In this document: piece after piece, positions 9,412 to 21,465 of the stretch
Layout of the letters: every line of letters begins with the position of its first letter
Numbering within the stretch: the stretch's first letter is position 1
Source: JANSXG01 sp024743075
GTDB taxonomy: Bacteria > Planctomycetota > Phycisphaerae > Phycisphaerales > UBA1924
Length of the DNA stretch: 64,000 nt
Assembly: GCA_042140185.1 (NCBI GenBank)
Contig: CP159477.1
Coordinates: 248,001 to 312,000 of the forward strand
Direction: 5' to 3'
Notes under the pieces: generated by a model
The model's database searches: none
Told to the model about the DNA's origin: nothing
The model's input: the letters and a program-made list of their open reading frames with translations, nothing else
Translations under genes and position numbers: made by a program

Positions 9412-12198
9412 TTACCTGCCGGCGTTGTAGATGAACTGCGCGTCGAGCGCCTTCTCGATCTTCGCGCTCACCTCCATGAGGTGGGCGCGGGTGTAGGGAT
9501 CGAGACGGTTGGCGGACGCGCCGTCGAGCATGCCGTCGATCTGCTCGTGCAGGTCCTTCAAGGTCATGCGCGACAGGTTTGAGATCGGTCGCGCCGCGGC
9601 TCCGAACATGCCGCCGGGCATCGACAGGTCGATCAGTCGATCGACGTGCTCGGACTGCAGGTTGCGCCGCATGCTCGAGATCATCGGATCGCGGACGGTG
9701 TAGCGCTTGCTCACATCACCGTCGAGCTCTTCCCAGACCGCGTCGGTCACGGTCGTGACGACCTCGTGCAGCGTCAGCGCGTCCTCTTCCGGCGAGACGA
9801 TGAACTCGTTGTCGTACACGCGGCTCAGCGTCGTCGGGTTCATGATCGCGGTGAGCATGGACGCCTGGATGCCGAGCACCCGATCGTGGATCGGCCAGTT
9901 CGCTTCCTCGAGGCGGTTGCCCGGATCCATCCAAGACTCGGTCGTCATGTGACGGAGCATTTCGGGCGTCAGACCGAACGCTTCGTCGTAGAACGCGTTC
10001 TGCACGACGAACTGCAGCGCCTCGCGCTGCTTCTCGGCCTCGACCGGACGGACCGGTTCGACCGCGTTCGGATCACCCTTCTGGTTGCGGCTGACGTAGG
10101 AGCCGCCGACCCAGTTGGACATGATGCCGAGGGCGCCCGCGTGCTCGCTGAGGGACAGCGAGTAGCCGCGACGGGCCTTGGCCCAGTTGTCGCCGTCTTT
10201 GACGAACTCGTCGAGCAGGTTCTCGCGGTAGTGGCGGGCGATGTCCATCTTGACCCTGGCGTATTCGTGCGGATCGGCGCCGAGGTCGTAGCGACGGGAG
10301 AACGGGTCGGGCCCGAAGGTGTCCTCATCGCTGCCGTACTGCAGGCCGGGCTCGGTGTTGCGCTTGGCAACTTCCTTCGGGTCACCGAACGTGTAGCCGT
10401 ACTCGATCGCCCACATGTCGTAGTCGCCGATGCCGATGGGGGCGTAGTCGCCCTGCACGGCTTCGTCGTCCATGTTGATGTTCAGCGGGGCGTAGTCCAT
10501 GACCGAGTTCGACCAGGGCTTGGATCCCTTCACCTCTTCGGAGTTGATCTCGTCGATGGTGAAGATGCTGGTGCCCTTGAAGTTGTGACGCAGGCCGAGG
10601 GTGTGGCCGATCTCGTGCGCGACGAGGTGGGCCAGCAGCGGGCCGACGTACTCCTCGGGCAGGCCGTCGATGATGTTGCCGTCGCTGTCCGCACCGTTGC
10701 GCAGTTCGTCGAGCACGCCGTTGAGCTCGAGGTGCGTGCGCATCATGCTCATCGAGTAGGCCATGCCCATCGCGGCCGAGCAGGCCATGTCCAGGCCCTG
10801 GGCCTCGCCGGGGAGCAGCGGTTCACCGTCCTCGCCGAGGAAGTTCCAGTGCGTGCCGAGGTACGGGCTATCGTCCCGCTCTTCGAGGCCCGCGGCGATG
10901 CGGGCCTGACGGGCCTGGCGCTCGGCGATCATCGCCTCGCGCTCTTCGGGAGCGGCCAGGCGGATGCGAGGGTCGTACTGCGGGCGGGTCTCCAGCCACG
11001 CGAGCGTTTCCGGGGTCATCCCTTCCATGAGCATCGAGCTCATGACGTTTTCCCAGTCCATCGCGAAGACGCGCAGCCAGCCGTCGCCGAGCACGACGTC
11101 GGCGTCGAAGATCTGGCCGGTTTCGGGGTGCGGGCGGCTGGGACCGACGGCGAGGCCGCGGTCGTTGGACTGCCACACCACGAAGTTGTAGCGGGCGTCT
11201 TCGGGGTCGATGTCCATGTTCAGGCCGGTGGCCATGTCTTGGTAGCGGACTTCGATGGCGTCGCGGATGCCGATCTTCTCGAACGCCTTGTTCCACTGCA
11301 GGATGCCGTCGCGGACGTACGGGCGGTAGCGCACCGGGACGGTGTGCTCGACGTAGTACACGATCGGTTCCTTGGGCGGGCTGAGCTTCAGGCTCGGGTC
11401 GCGCTTCTCAAGGTGCCAGCGGTTCACGTAACGGACCCACTTGCGGTCAGAGTTGTATGAGCCAAGATCGCGGTAAAAGGTGGTGAAGTACCCGACGCGG
11501 TTGTCGGCCTCACGGGGTTTGTATCCGTTGCCGCTGGGCGGCGTGATCAGCGAGTACGCGAAGGTGCGGAGCTGGCCGCCGGCGACCGGGCCTTCAACGG
11601 CGATCTCGACGTTGTTCGGGAAGGCCTTGGCCTTGACGATCTTGGTGAGATTCGGGTTGAGGCCGTTGGCGGTGTTGCCAAAGAAATTGCGAGCGCCGTT
11701 GACGAACAGCGCGTCGAGATCGATGACCGGACCGCCGCCGGGGCCCATGGTCACGATCGGCACGTCGAGCCAGACGCGATCGGTGAAGTGACGCTCGATG
11801 GAGGCCTTGGATTCTGCATCGCCCGTGGAGCGGGTCTGTAGTTCGGGCTCGATGAGCGCGAGGCGGTTGTCGTACCGCTTCCAGTGGACGTAGCGCGAAC
11901 CGCCCTGCAGGCCGGCCATCAGGTCGCCAGACTTGACGGTGCTGTTGAGGATGAAACTGCGTCCCTCGAAGTTGCGGGGCAGTTCGGCGAGCATCTGGCC
12001 GTCGCGCTCACGCACCCAGAGGGTGTACATCGGGGCGGCGCCGTCGGTCGTCGAGACGACCTTGGTGTAATCGTTCGCGACGTTCTCGAACGGCGGGAAG
12101 TTCTGGGCCGAGGCGGTCGAGGCCGCGCTCAGGCCGAGGGCGAGCCCGGCGGCGAGCGTCATCGCGCGGGCGGTGTTTGAGTGACGGATCCATCCCAT
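9412..12198 (-). CDS. Secreted zinc metalloprotease (DUF5117/DUF4953 type)
   Basis: The 928-residue protein starts with a signal peptide (ATASAQ-like cleavage about residue 31). It carries the metzincin zinc site HEIGHTLGLRH beginning near residue 528, with three His ligands and the catalytic Glu. The N-terminal part (LAELPRNFEGRSF, and WHLEKRD before the catalytic domain) fits the DUF5117 region and the rest the catalytic DUF4953-type region. These are large exported proteases of Bacteroidota and Planctomycetota, with substrates not established. The ATG at 12198 is preceded by AGGAGT (12206-12211), which rules out the longer form. It is monocistronic, with its own terminator. Confidence 0.85.
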   Translation of the reverse strand: MGWIRHSNTARAMTLAAGLALGLSAASTASAQNFPPFENVANDYTKVVSTTDGAAPMYTLWVRERDGQMLAELPRNFEGRSFILNSTVKSGDLMAGLQGGSRYVHWKRYDNRLALIEPELQTRSTGDAESKASIERHFTDRVWLDVPIVTMGPGGGPVIDLDALFVNGARNFFGNTANGLNPNLTKIVKAKAFPNNVEIAVEGPVAGGQLRTFAYSLITPPSGNGYKPREADNRVGYFTTFYRDLGSYNSDRKWVRYVNRWHLEKRDPSLKLSPPKEPIVYYVEHTVPVRYRPYVRDGILQWNKAFEKIGIRDAIEVRYQDMATGLNMDIDPEDARYNFVVWQSNDRGLAVGPSRPHPETGQIFDADVVLGDGWLRVFAMDWENVMSSMLMEGMTPETLAWLETRPQYDPRIRLAAPEEREAMIAERQARQARIAAGLEERDDSPYLGTHWNFLGEDGEPLLPGEAQGLDMACSAAMGMAYSMSMMRTHLELNGVLDELRNGADSDGNIIDGLPEEYVGPLLAHLVAHEIGHTLGLRHNFKGTSIFTIDEINSEEVKGSKPWSNSVMDYAPLNINMDDEAVQGDYAPIGIGDYDMWAIEYGYTFGDPKEVAKRNTEPGLQYGSDEDTFGPDPFSRRYDLGADPHEYARVKMDIARHYRENLLDEFVKDGDNWAKARRGYSLSLSEHAGALGIMSNWVGGSYVSRNQKGDPNAVEPVRPVEAEKQREALQFVVQNAFYDEAFGLTPEMLRHMTTESWMDPGNRLEEANWPIHDRVLGIQASMLTAIMNPTTLSRVYDNEFIVSPEEDALTLHEVVTTVTDAVWEELDGDVSKRYTVRDPMISSMRRNLQSEHVDRLIDLSMPGGMFGAAARPISNLSRMTLKDLHEQIDGMLDGASANRLDPYTRAHLMEVSAKIEKALDAQFIYNAGR

Positions 12199-12368
12199 TT
12201 CACATACTCCTGTCGGATTCACGACAATCCTGAAAGACCACATCGCGACGCACCATTTCCGTCGCGACAGCCCCGGCGTACACATGCTCGGGAGCAAAGG
12301 GTGCTACAGCCGACCCGGTCGGTGTGTCGCAGGTATCGACGCGGAATCCGGGCAGATCCCAAACTCGG

Positions 12369-13478
12369 TCAATCGTCCGATAAGTCTGGTACGACGAGCG
12401 GCGAACGGACCTGCTCGTCCGGCACGGCACCCTCAACCGGGCCGTCCGGGTGCCCGATCAGCATCACGAGGACGGTAATCAGCACGAACAGCAGGCCCGC
12501 GGCCTGGAACGACCGATCGCGGTAGGCGAGTTCGGTCGGGTCGTCGAACAGGCCGTGTTCGAGGACGAGGATGCAGCGCAGCAGCCCGAACGTCGCGGGG
12601 AGGATGGTCAGCCAGAGCAGGTTGAAGCCGACGACGACGGGCGCGTCTTTGGCCTGCACGTAGAACGCGTACACAACCAGTGTGGTGACGGCGGAGATGA
12701 CCACCGACATCTGGAGCATGGCGTCGGTGTAACTGCCCTGGACTCGGCGGTGCTCCTCGGCGAGCGAGCCGCCGCTGACGGTGACTCCGGCGAGCGTTCG
12801 GCGCTCGCCCAGTCGCTTGCCGAAGGCGAGGAACATCGAGAGGAAGAAGGTGACGTTGAGCAGCCAGACGGTCGGCTCGATGCCGACGGCGGCGCAGCCG
12901 CCCATGACCCGGAGGACGAAGCCGAGCGAGAGGCTCATCACATCGGCGATCGCGATGTGCTTCCAGAGCACACTGTAGGAAAAGACATTGATCACGTGCA
13001 GGCCGATGGTCACGCCGAGCCAGAGGCGGCCGGTTTCGCTGGGGATCAGCAGCGTGACGACGGCGGCTGCGATGAGCAGGCCGAGGCCGTAGAGGCGGGC
13101 GAGGCCGGGGGAGATCTCGCCGCACGCGATCGGGCGACGGCATTTGCGGGGGTGGTGTCGATCGGCTTCGCGGTCCATCAAATCGTTGAAGATGTAGCAG
13201 GCCGATGACGCCAGCGCGAAGGCGAGTGCGGCGAGCAGGGCAGTCAGCAGGATTTCGACGGTTTCGCGTCCTTGCGCCGCGAGATCCGACAGGCCGTAGA
13301 GCGGGCCGACCAGCACGAAGGCGCTCTTGGACCACTGCTTGGGGCGGGCGGCCTTGATCATCGCTCGCCAGAGCGGTCGCTGTGGCGGGCTGCTGGGTGC
13401 CGGGGTGGGCTCGGTGGAGGTCAAGAAACCGCTCGAAGTGGGTGGGGTTTGAGATTCGGACGCAGCATCGTGCATCAC
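12369..13478 (-). CDS. UbiA-family prenyltransferase, decaprenyl-phosphate phosphoribosyltransferase-like
   Basis: The 369-residue protein has a 35-residue Pro/Ser-rich lead, then about eight or nine membrane segments. RPKQWSKS (45-52) and the aspartate-rich NDLMDREAD (98-106), followed by HPRKCRRPIACG, match the UbiA proteins that transfer phosphoribose from PRPP to polyprenyl phosphate, rather than quinone or haem prenyltransferases. Such enzymes supply lipid-linked pentose for envelope glycans. It is divergent from a GT-C-like glycosyltransferase, consistent with a shared envelope role. The substrate is inferred. Confidence 0.8.
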   Translation of the reverse strand: MMHDAASESQTPPTSSGFLTSTEPTPAPSSPPQRPLWRAMIKAARPKQWSKSAFVLVGPLYGLSDLAAQGRETVEILLTALLAALAFALASSACYIFNDLMDREADRHHPRKCRRPIACGEISPGLARLYGLGLLIAAAVVTLLIPSETGRLWLGVTIGLHVINVFSYSVLWKHIAIADVMSLSLGFVLRVMGGCAAVGIEPTVWLLNVTFFLSMFLAFGKRLGERRTLAGVTVSGGSLAEEHRRVQGSYTDAMLQMSVVISAVTTLVVYAFYVQAKDAPVVVGFNLLWLTILPATFGLLRCILVLEHGLFDDPTELAYRDRSFQAAGLLFVLITVLVMLIGHPDGPVEGAVPDEQVRSPLVVPDLSDD

Positions 13479-13577
13479 GCGACCGATTCAAAGACTATAT
13501 CGGGTCTCCATCGGCACAGACTCGGTCCCGCCTTGGCTCAATCTCACCATCGGCCCGCCCCGGATTCGACCAATCGC

Positions 13578-15068
13578 ATGGATCGCCCTGAAACAACTCG
13601 GTCAATGGCGCGCTTCGGGCGTGCAGGCATGGTGCCGGGCGTTCTGCTGGTGCTCATCGCGGCGATGGTCGCGGTGCCGATCATGGCGATCCAGATCGCG
13701 GCGCCGCTGGGCCCGGTCACCTCGGTCAAGGACTTCGACGATCTGAGGGTGCCCAGCGAGTGGGCGGACCAGGCCCTCTTCCATCGCCCAATCATCGACA
13801 CCATGCATCGGCAGTGGCCGTCGATCGACATCGTGGAGTACGACTCGGCGACGGCTCCTGGCTATCACGCGTTTATGGCGACCGTGCTCCGGGCGACCTC
13901 GGGGCCGTACGACGCGGATGACCGGGCGAACATCGCGCCGGTGCTGGTGCTCAATGTGGCCTTCGGGCTGGCGCTCGTGGGGGTGGTGTACGCGTTCGCA
14001 TCACGCCTGGCCGGGCCCTGGCCAGCGTTCGTGCTTTGCCTGCCGGTGGCGACCAGCAAGTACATCCTCGGCGCGACAGCGTTCCTGACGACGGACAACC
14101 TCGCGTGGCTGCTCGTGGCGATCGCGCTCGGGTTGGCTGCGTTCTCGCGTGCGAGGCCCAGATCGCTGCTCGCTGCCGGTCTGGTTGCGACGGTGAGCGT
14201 TGGCGTCCGCCAGATCATGGTCTGGAGTGCGGGGCCGGCGGTGCTCGCTGGTGTGCTGGCCAGCCCTTTGGCCCGGTTTGCGCCGAAGGGTCTGGTTGAT
14301 CGTCCGGAGCATCCATCGTGGCGTCCGTTGCTTCTCGCGTCGATCGGCTTCGCGTTCGCGATCGGGTTGCTCAGCATTTTCGCGCTGCTGTGGGGCGGTC
14401 TGGTTCCGCAGGCGAGCGAGTTCGTTCGGATCCACGCCGCGGGACCGAACCTCGCGACCCCGGCGTTCGCGCTCGCGCTTTGCGGCGCGTGCGGGTTCTT
14501 CTATCTGCCGCTGGTCTGGGATGAATTGAAGCGGGTCGCCGCTCGCCCACTCTCGGACGCTCCCGCGATGCTCGCGATTTTGCTTGGGCTGGTTTGCGCG
14601 ATCGCGGTCCGCACTTCCGCCACGATTGATCAGCCACGGGATACGCAGTTGTGGAAGTCGCGGGCGTACGGCTGGCTCTGGGAGATCGTGCGGCGCACGC
14701 CGGATGTCGCCGAACGATCGGTCGTCATCACCATCGCCTCACCGGCGGGTGCCCTGGGCCTGCTGCTGCTGTGGCGCACGGCGAAGCGGTCGGGCCGCGG
14801 CAACGAGGCACTCATCCTGCTGGTCGCCCTGATGGGTTTTGTCAGCGCGCAGACTATGAACACGATGGCTTGGCAGCGGTACTTCGAGCCGATCGTACTG
14901 ATCGTGCTGGCGTGGCTCGGGGCGCTGGTGTGGCGGGCGACGACGGAGAACGCTGCGCACCTGCGGCGGCGGCTGATTTGGGTCTGCCCCGCCTTGCTCG
15001 CTGCGCTGCTCCTTGGGCTGTCGACCCTATTGCTCGTCGTGCCCATGGTTCGCCACGCCACGGCCTGA
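13578..15068 (+). CDS. GT-C type integral membrane glycosyltransferase-like protein
   Basis: The 496-residue protein has one N-terminal membrane segment, a loop of about 90 residues with a WADQALFHRPIIDTMHRQW stretch and AP.Y residues, then ten or more membrane segments. This layout, and an acidic first loop before a PGYHAF motif, resemble lipid-linked-sugar glycosyltransferases of the ALG10/GT-C type. The match is by pattern only. ATG 13578 is my start choice; 13605 is possible. It shares a 99-bp divergent region with the UbiA-type gene, suggesting they act in one envelope glycan pathway. Confidence 0.55.
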   Translation: MDRPETTRSMARFGRAGMVPGVLLVLIAAMVAVPIMAIQIAAPLGPVTSVKDFDDLRVPSEWADQALFHRPIIDTMHRQWPSIDIVEYDSATAPGYHAFMATVLRATSGPYDADDRANIAPVLVLNVAFGLALVGVVYAFASRLAGPWPAFVLCLPVATSKYILGATAFLTTDNLAWLLVAIALGLAAFSRARPRSLLAAGLVATVSVGVRQIMVWSAGPAVLAGVLASPLARFAPKGLVDRPEHPSWRPLLLASIGFAFAIGLLSIFALLWGGLVPQASEFVRIHAAGPNLATPAFALALCGACGFFYLPLVWDELKRVAARPLSDAPAMLAILLGLVCAIAVRTSATIDQPRDTQLWKSRAYGWLWEIVRRTPDVAERSVVITIASPAGALGLLLLWRTAKRSGRGNEALILLVALMGFVSAQTMNTMAWQRYFEPIVLIVLAWLGALVWRATTENAAHLRRRLIWVCPALLAALLLGLSTLLLVVPMVRHATA

Positions 15069-15071
15069 TTG

Positions 15072-17754
<2,683 letters not shown>

Positions 17755-17790
17755 GTGCGCGAGGGGCCTCTGAGGGATCGTTCAGACACG

Positions 17791-17810
17791 GCCCGGGGGC
17801 GTCCCCGGGC
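17791..17810 (-). promoter_or_regulatory. Strong GC hairpin in the gyrA leader
   Basis: The arms GCCCGGGG (17791-17798) and CCCCGGGC (17803-17810) form a perfect 8-bp stem with a four-base loop, about 37-56 bases upstream of the gyrA ATG. On the plus strand it is followed within eight bases by ATTTT, so it could instead be a weak rightward terminator. A role in gyrA control is only a possibility. Confidence 0.35.
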
Positions 17811-17894
17811 GACCCGGATTTTACCTGATTTTCAGGGTTTCCGCTCGATTTGGACCTCGCTCGAAACCGCCGGTTTTCGCTTGATTTTCGGGTA

Positions 17895-19238
17895 TTACTG
17901 CCCCGCCCGCGAACGCACCGGCACCAGGCGCTTCGGGAGCCACTGCCCGGCCACATACGGGGCCACGAGAATCAGCACCACGCCGATCGGAATCAGGCCG
18001 TACTGCGGCTCGGCAAAGCCGATGAAACCCAGGAAGAACAGGGGCGTCGCCGCCAGCGTCGTGACGGCCCAGAGCAGCACGCGGGCCTTGCGACGCACTG
18101 CCCGCAGCGTCGGGTGGGGCACCACACAGATGTACATGTACGCGGGGAACACCAACCCGTACGACGAGATGATCAGGTCGTACCAGAACCGCGAGGCGTC
18201 GTAGCCGGCTCGCGGCTGCTGCAGGTCGAGCACCGCGTTGCCAAAGAACAGCGCGAAGCAGAACAGGAAACTGAAACAGAACAGTCGGAGCTTGGCCTGG
18301 CGCACCGCCGTCGGGCGTCCCTCGGCATCGCGGGGCTTGCTTAGGTCGAACTTGTGGTACCCGCCCGCTCGACCGAGAGCCCGCAGGTGCACACCCGATG
18401 TGAACGCCGCCTGCAGGACGATGTGCCCGACGATGTAGTAACTGATCGTATCGTGGTTGATCAGTCTTCCGGCGTAGCCGAGCGTCAGCCCGATCATCAC
18501 GAGGAAGAACACGCCGAAGCCGAGCACCGAGGCGATCGACCCGGTCGGCTCGGGGGTGTCCTGGCGCACCCGGTTGATCGTCAGGTCGAGGTACGGGCAC
18601 AACAGGAAGCCGAACACGATCGCCGGGGCGAGCTTCCACAGGCCGTAGGAGTCGCCGGTCACGCCGACGATGCCGCCCGCCGGAGGCAGCGAGAACGCCG
18701 CCTGGTCGCCGCTGGTGAGCCCGGAGGCGACGGCGAAGCCGATCGAGGCCAGCCAGACGATTCCCGCGGCCCACCTCGACGCGCGCCAGGGCAGCAGCGC
18801 GAAGAGGATCACCAAGGCCGCGAACACCGCCGTGGAGATCGACACCATCGGCGCCGCGATCGGCAACTGCGAGAAATGGCTTCGGATCAGGAAACTGACG
18901 ACGTAGAGCTGGAACGCGATCGTGACGACGCTGAACGCCATGCAGGCGATGTCGTGCTGGGTCGTGAGTTTCACCGACGAGCGTGGCTGCCAGGTCGCCG
19001 GGTCGCGCGAGGTGCCGGGCCGGAGGATCAGCCCGACCGACGCCGCACCGATCACGTTGGGGATCGCGAAGACCAGCCAGGCGACCCAGCCGAAATCACG
19101 GGTCAGGTAGTACGGGAACCACATCCCGATGACCCATGTCCACGAACTGGCGAGGAACAGGGCCGGCAGGACCGCGCGGAGCGTGCTCGGCGCGAGCCGG
19201 GAGGGCGTGGACGGGGTTCCGGAAGCGGTGCTCATCAT
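17895..19238 (-). CDS. Polytopic membrane protein, transporter-like, unknown
   Basis: The 447-residue protein has about 12 hydrophobic segments spread evenly along it. Polar loop motifs include YYLTRDFGWVAWL, RLINHDTISYY and CPYLDLTINRVRQ. The size and spacing suggest a solute transporter (the YLDLT.NR helix loosely recalls SSS/APC-type carriers), but I cannot assign a family. Two adjacent ATG codons at 19238 and 19235 are equally likely starts. It lies 15 bp downstream of lemA on the same strand. Confidence 0.6.
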   Translation of the reverse strand: MMSTASGTPSTPSRLAPSTLRAVLPALFLASSWTWVIGMWFPYYLTRDFGWVAWLVFAIPNVIGAASVGLILRPGTSRDPATWQPRSSVKLTTQHDIACMAFSVVTIAFQLYVVSFLIRSHFSQLPIAAPMVSISTAVFAALVILFALLPWRASRWAAGIVWLASIGFAVASGLTSGDQAAFSLPPAGGIVGVTGDSYGLWKLAPAIVFGFLLCPYLDLTINRVRQDTPEPTGSIASVLGFGVFFLVMIGLTLGYAGRLINHDTISYYIVGHIVLQAAFTSGVHLRALGRAGGYHKFDLSKPRDAEGRPTAVRQAKLRLFCFSFLFCFALFFGNAVLDLQQPRAGYDASRFWYDLIISSYGLVFPAYMYICVVPHPTLRAVRRKARVLLWAVTTLAATPLFFLGFIGFAEPQYGLIPIGVVLILVAPYVAGQWLPKRLVPVRSRAGQ

Positions 19239-19253
19239 GCCAATGTAGGCGTC

Positions 19254-19829
19254 TCAGCCGTTCAGCGTGACCTTCGGGACCGCCCGCTGGCGATCATCGT
19301 CGAGCTGGAAGTACTCCGAGCGGGAGAACCCGAAGGCCCCGGCGATCAGGTTCGACGGGAACATCTCGACCAGCTGGTTCAGCTCGCGCACGTTGCCGTT
19401 GAAAAACCGCCTCGCCGCGGCGATCCGGTCCTCGGTGTTCGCCAGTTCCGCCTGCAGTTGGCGGAAGTTCCGATCGGATTTGAGCTCGGGGTAGTCCTCG
19501 ACGACCACGAAGATTCGGCGCAGGCCCTCGATCAGCGCCTGCTCGTCGCGAGCCTGCGAGCCGACGTCGTCGTGGTTCGCCGCGGCCTGGTTGCGCAGCC
19601 TCGTGACCTGCTCCAGCGTCTCGCGCTCGTGGGTCGCGTAGCCCTTCACGGTCTCGACGAGGTTCGGGATCAGCTCGTAGCGCCGCTTGAGCTCGACATC
19701 AACATCCGACCACGACTCACGCATGTGGGCCCGGATGCTGACCAGCCGGTTGTAGATCGCCAGCACGTAGATCAAGGGCAGCAGGACGACCACGCCGACG
19801 ACGATCAGGATGATGACGGGGGGGCTCAT
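19254..19829 (-). CDS. lemA: LemA family protein
   Basis: LemA proteins are small membrane-anchored coiled-coil proteins, often encoded beside other membrane proteins, with no settled function. The 191-residue product has one N-terminal membrane helix (about 4-25, ending LAIYNRLVSIR). Family motifs follow: RRYELIPNLVETVKGYA, ETLEQVTRLRN, LKSDRNFRQLQAELANTEDRI and FFNGNVRELNQLVEMFPSNL. The ATG at 19829 overlaps the stop of the upstream gene (ATGA), which indicates coupled translation with that partner. Confidence 0.93.
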   Translation of the reverse strand: MSPPVIILIVVGVVVLLPLIYVLAIYNRLVSIRAHMRESWSDVDVELKRRYELIPNLVETVKGYATHERETLEQVTRLRNQAAANHDDVGSQARDEQALIEGLRRIFVVVEDYPELKSDRNFRQLQAELANTEDRIAAARRFFNGNVRELNQLVEMFPSNLIAGAFGFSRSEYFQLDDDRQRAVPKVTLNG

Positions 19830-20565
19830 GGCGAAGAGTCTACTCCCCAGCGCTCCCGCAGCGTCGCCAAGAGGTGCTCCGGCCACAGTTCAAAGAACCG
19901 CTCGGCCCACGCGATCGCCTGCTCGAAGTGCCGCGGCTGCCAGCGCGAGCGGCCGTCGCTCAGGCAGATCCGGCTGTTCTCCATATCGATCGCCGGGAGC
20001 CCCGGCACCGGTGAGCCCTGCAGGAAGTGGTCCATCATCCGCGGCGTGATCAGGTCGTACGCGAACCGCTTGTCCGGAGATTTCACGCAGAACTTCTTGC
20101 TGAACTCCGAGGACTCGAAGTCGATGTCGTCGAAGCCGATCATGTCGGTGAACTTGTCGAACAGGTTCTCGCGGCGCACGAGCACGTCCGGCACGATGCG
20201 GTACGGCAACTCGATGATCAGGTAGCTGAAGTGGTAGGTGCGTGTGCTGCGGTTCTTGCCGGTGCCGCTGGTGACCTTGTAGGTGAAATCGCCGGCCTGC
20301 GCGTACGAGTTCTCGCCGAACACATCGAGCGCACCGCCATCGTGTCGTAGGCGGCGCGCGAATGGCCGCGCCGGAAGATCTCGAAGTGCGCGTACTGCTC
20401 GTCGTGGTCGCGGAACTTCTGCTCGCTGAACCGCCACCCGCGCTTCGCGGCGATCGCGCTGAGCGCCGCGATCCGCTCCTGGCGCTTCTTGTGCGCGTGG
20501 ATCGCGACGACCACACCCAGCGCAATTACCGCGATGATCACAACGACAGCAAGAACACCTTCCAT
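19826..20565 (-). CDS. Membrane-anchored partner of LemA, unknown, one frame break
   Basis: The gene starts at ATG 20565 with an N-terminal membrane helix (about 4-24) and a basic segment (HAHKKRQERI). It then reads into a second frame near 20340, from GGALDVFGENSY to the stop at 19826. One added base restores about 246 residues. The soluble part has GSGKNR-like and HFSYLIIELPYRIVPDVLVR strands, reminiscent of the membrane-associated partners often encoded beside lemA, but no family can be named. Its stop overlaps the lemA start, so the two products are made together. Confidence 0.55.
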
Positions 20566-20631
20566 GTCGACAAGTGTAACCGGGTGGCAACCGGGCCCGA
20601 ACGGTTTGTAGGGGATCGACCGACTGTGCGG

Positions 20632-21380
20632 TCAGACCGTGCCGCGGACAGCGGTCTTGCGACCGGCCTTCTTGCGATCCTTGTGGTGCTGTTTCGGTGT
20701 GACGTGGAACGTCACCTTGCAGCGCCCGACCCGCTTCTCCGTCTCCGAGGGCTTGCTCGGCGGCTGGAAGATGTTGATCGTCAGGTCGAGGTTGAACTCG
20801 CCGCCGTTCTTGAGCAGGGCCTCGAGTTCCTCGTCCTTGTCGAGGACGCGGTACACCGCCGGGCCGAAGCAGGGCGCAGGAACTTGTAGTGCAGTTCCTT
20901 GCAAACGACGGTGTAGTCCTTGCCGGCCTTCTGGAAGATGTACATGCCGCCGGCGACCTCGGAGTTGCCCAAGAGGGCGGCGCCGGCCATCGCGTTGTAC
21001 CAGTTCTTGTTGAACCGGCGGAACGGCAGGATGTACGAGTGCTGCGCGTTCGGGCGCTTGGCCATCTTGATGCCGGACTTGAACGCGTACGGCAGGAAGA
21101 TCAGCGACACCACGCGGTGCCAGAAGTTGTTCCGGGTCGAGAGTCGCGAGATGAAGGACTCGAGCTTCTCCCACATCGTCTGCTTCTGCGGTCGATCGCC
21201 ACGCTTGGTCTTGCGCGGGTGAGGACGCTCGGAAGGCACGCCGCTGCTCGACGCGGTCACGGGCTTGTTCGTGGTCAATGCGCGGTCGGCGGGCTCGAAT
21301 CGCTCGCTCGTCTCGGCGTTCTGGACCGCGTCGAGGTCCATCGCGGAGTCGTCGCCCGGGTTGCGCTTCGTGTCACTCAT
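20632..21380 (-). CDS. Hotdog-fold-like protein (DUF4442-like), one frame break
   Basis: From ATG 21380 the protein has a polar, charged N-terminus of about 60 residues. A domain follows with NWYNAMAGAALLGNSEVAGG and DYTVVCKELHYKFLRP, which resembles the DUF4442/YiiD hotdog thioesterase-like fold. Near 20880 the frame changes (a CCC run missing one C) and continues as CFGPAVYRVLDKDEELEALL, ending at 20632 in a basic tail. The restored length is about 249 residues. The fold is an inference from pattern; no catalytic activity can be assigned. Confidence 0.5.
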
Positions 21381-21465
21381 CGCCGTCAAGTATAGCAGCC
21401 CCGGCGGGTGGACCGGATGTCCCATATCTCCGGCGAATCCGCCGCAAATCGGGGCGATTTCTCCC

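Noticed and set aside
9646..11460. Antisense frame of about 600 codons over the metalloprotease
   Set aside because: Shadow of a gene with a clear zinc site and signal peptide on the other strand.
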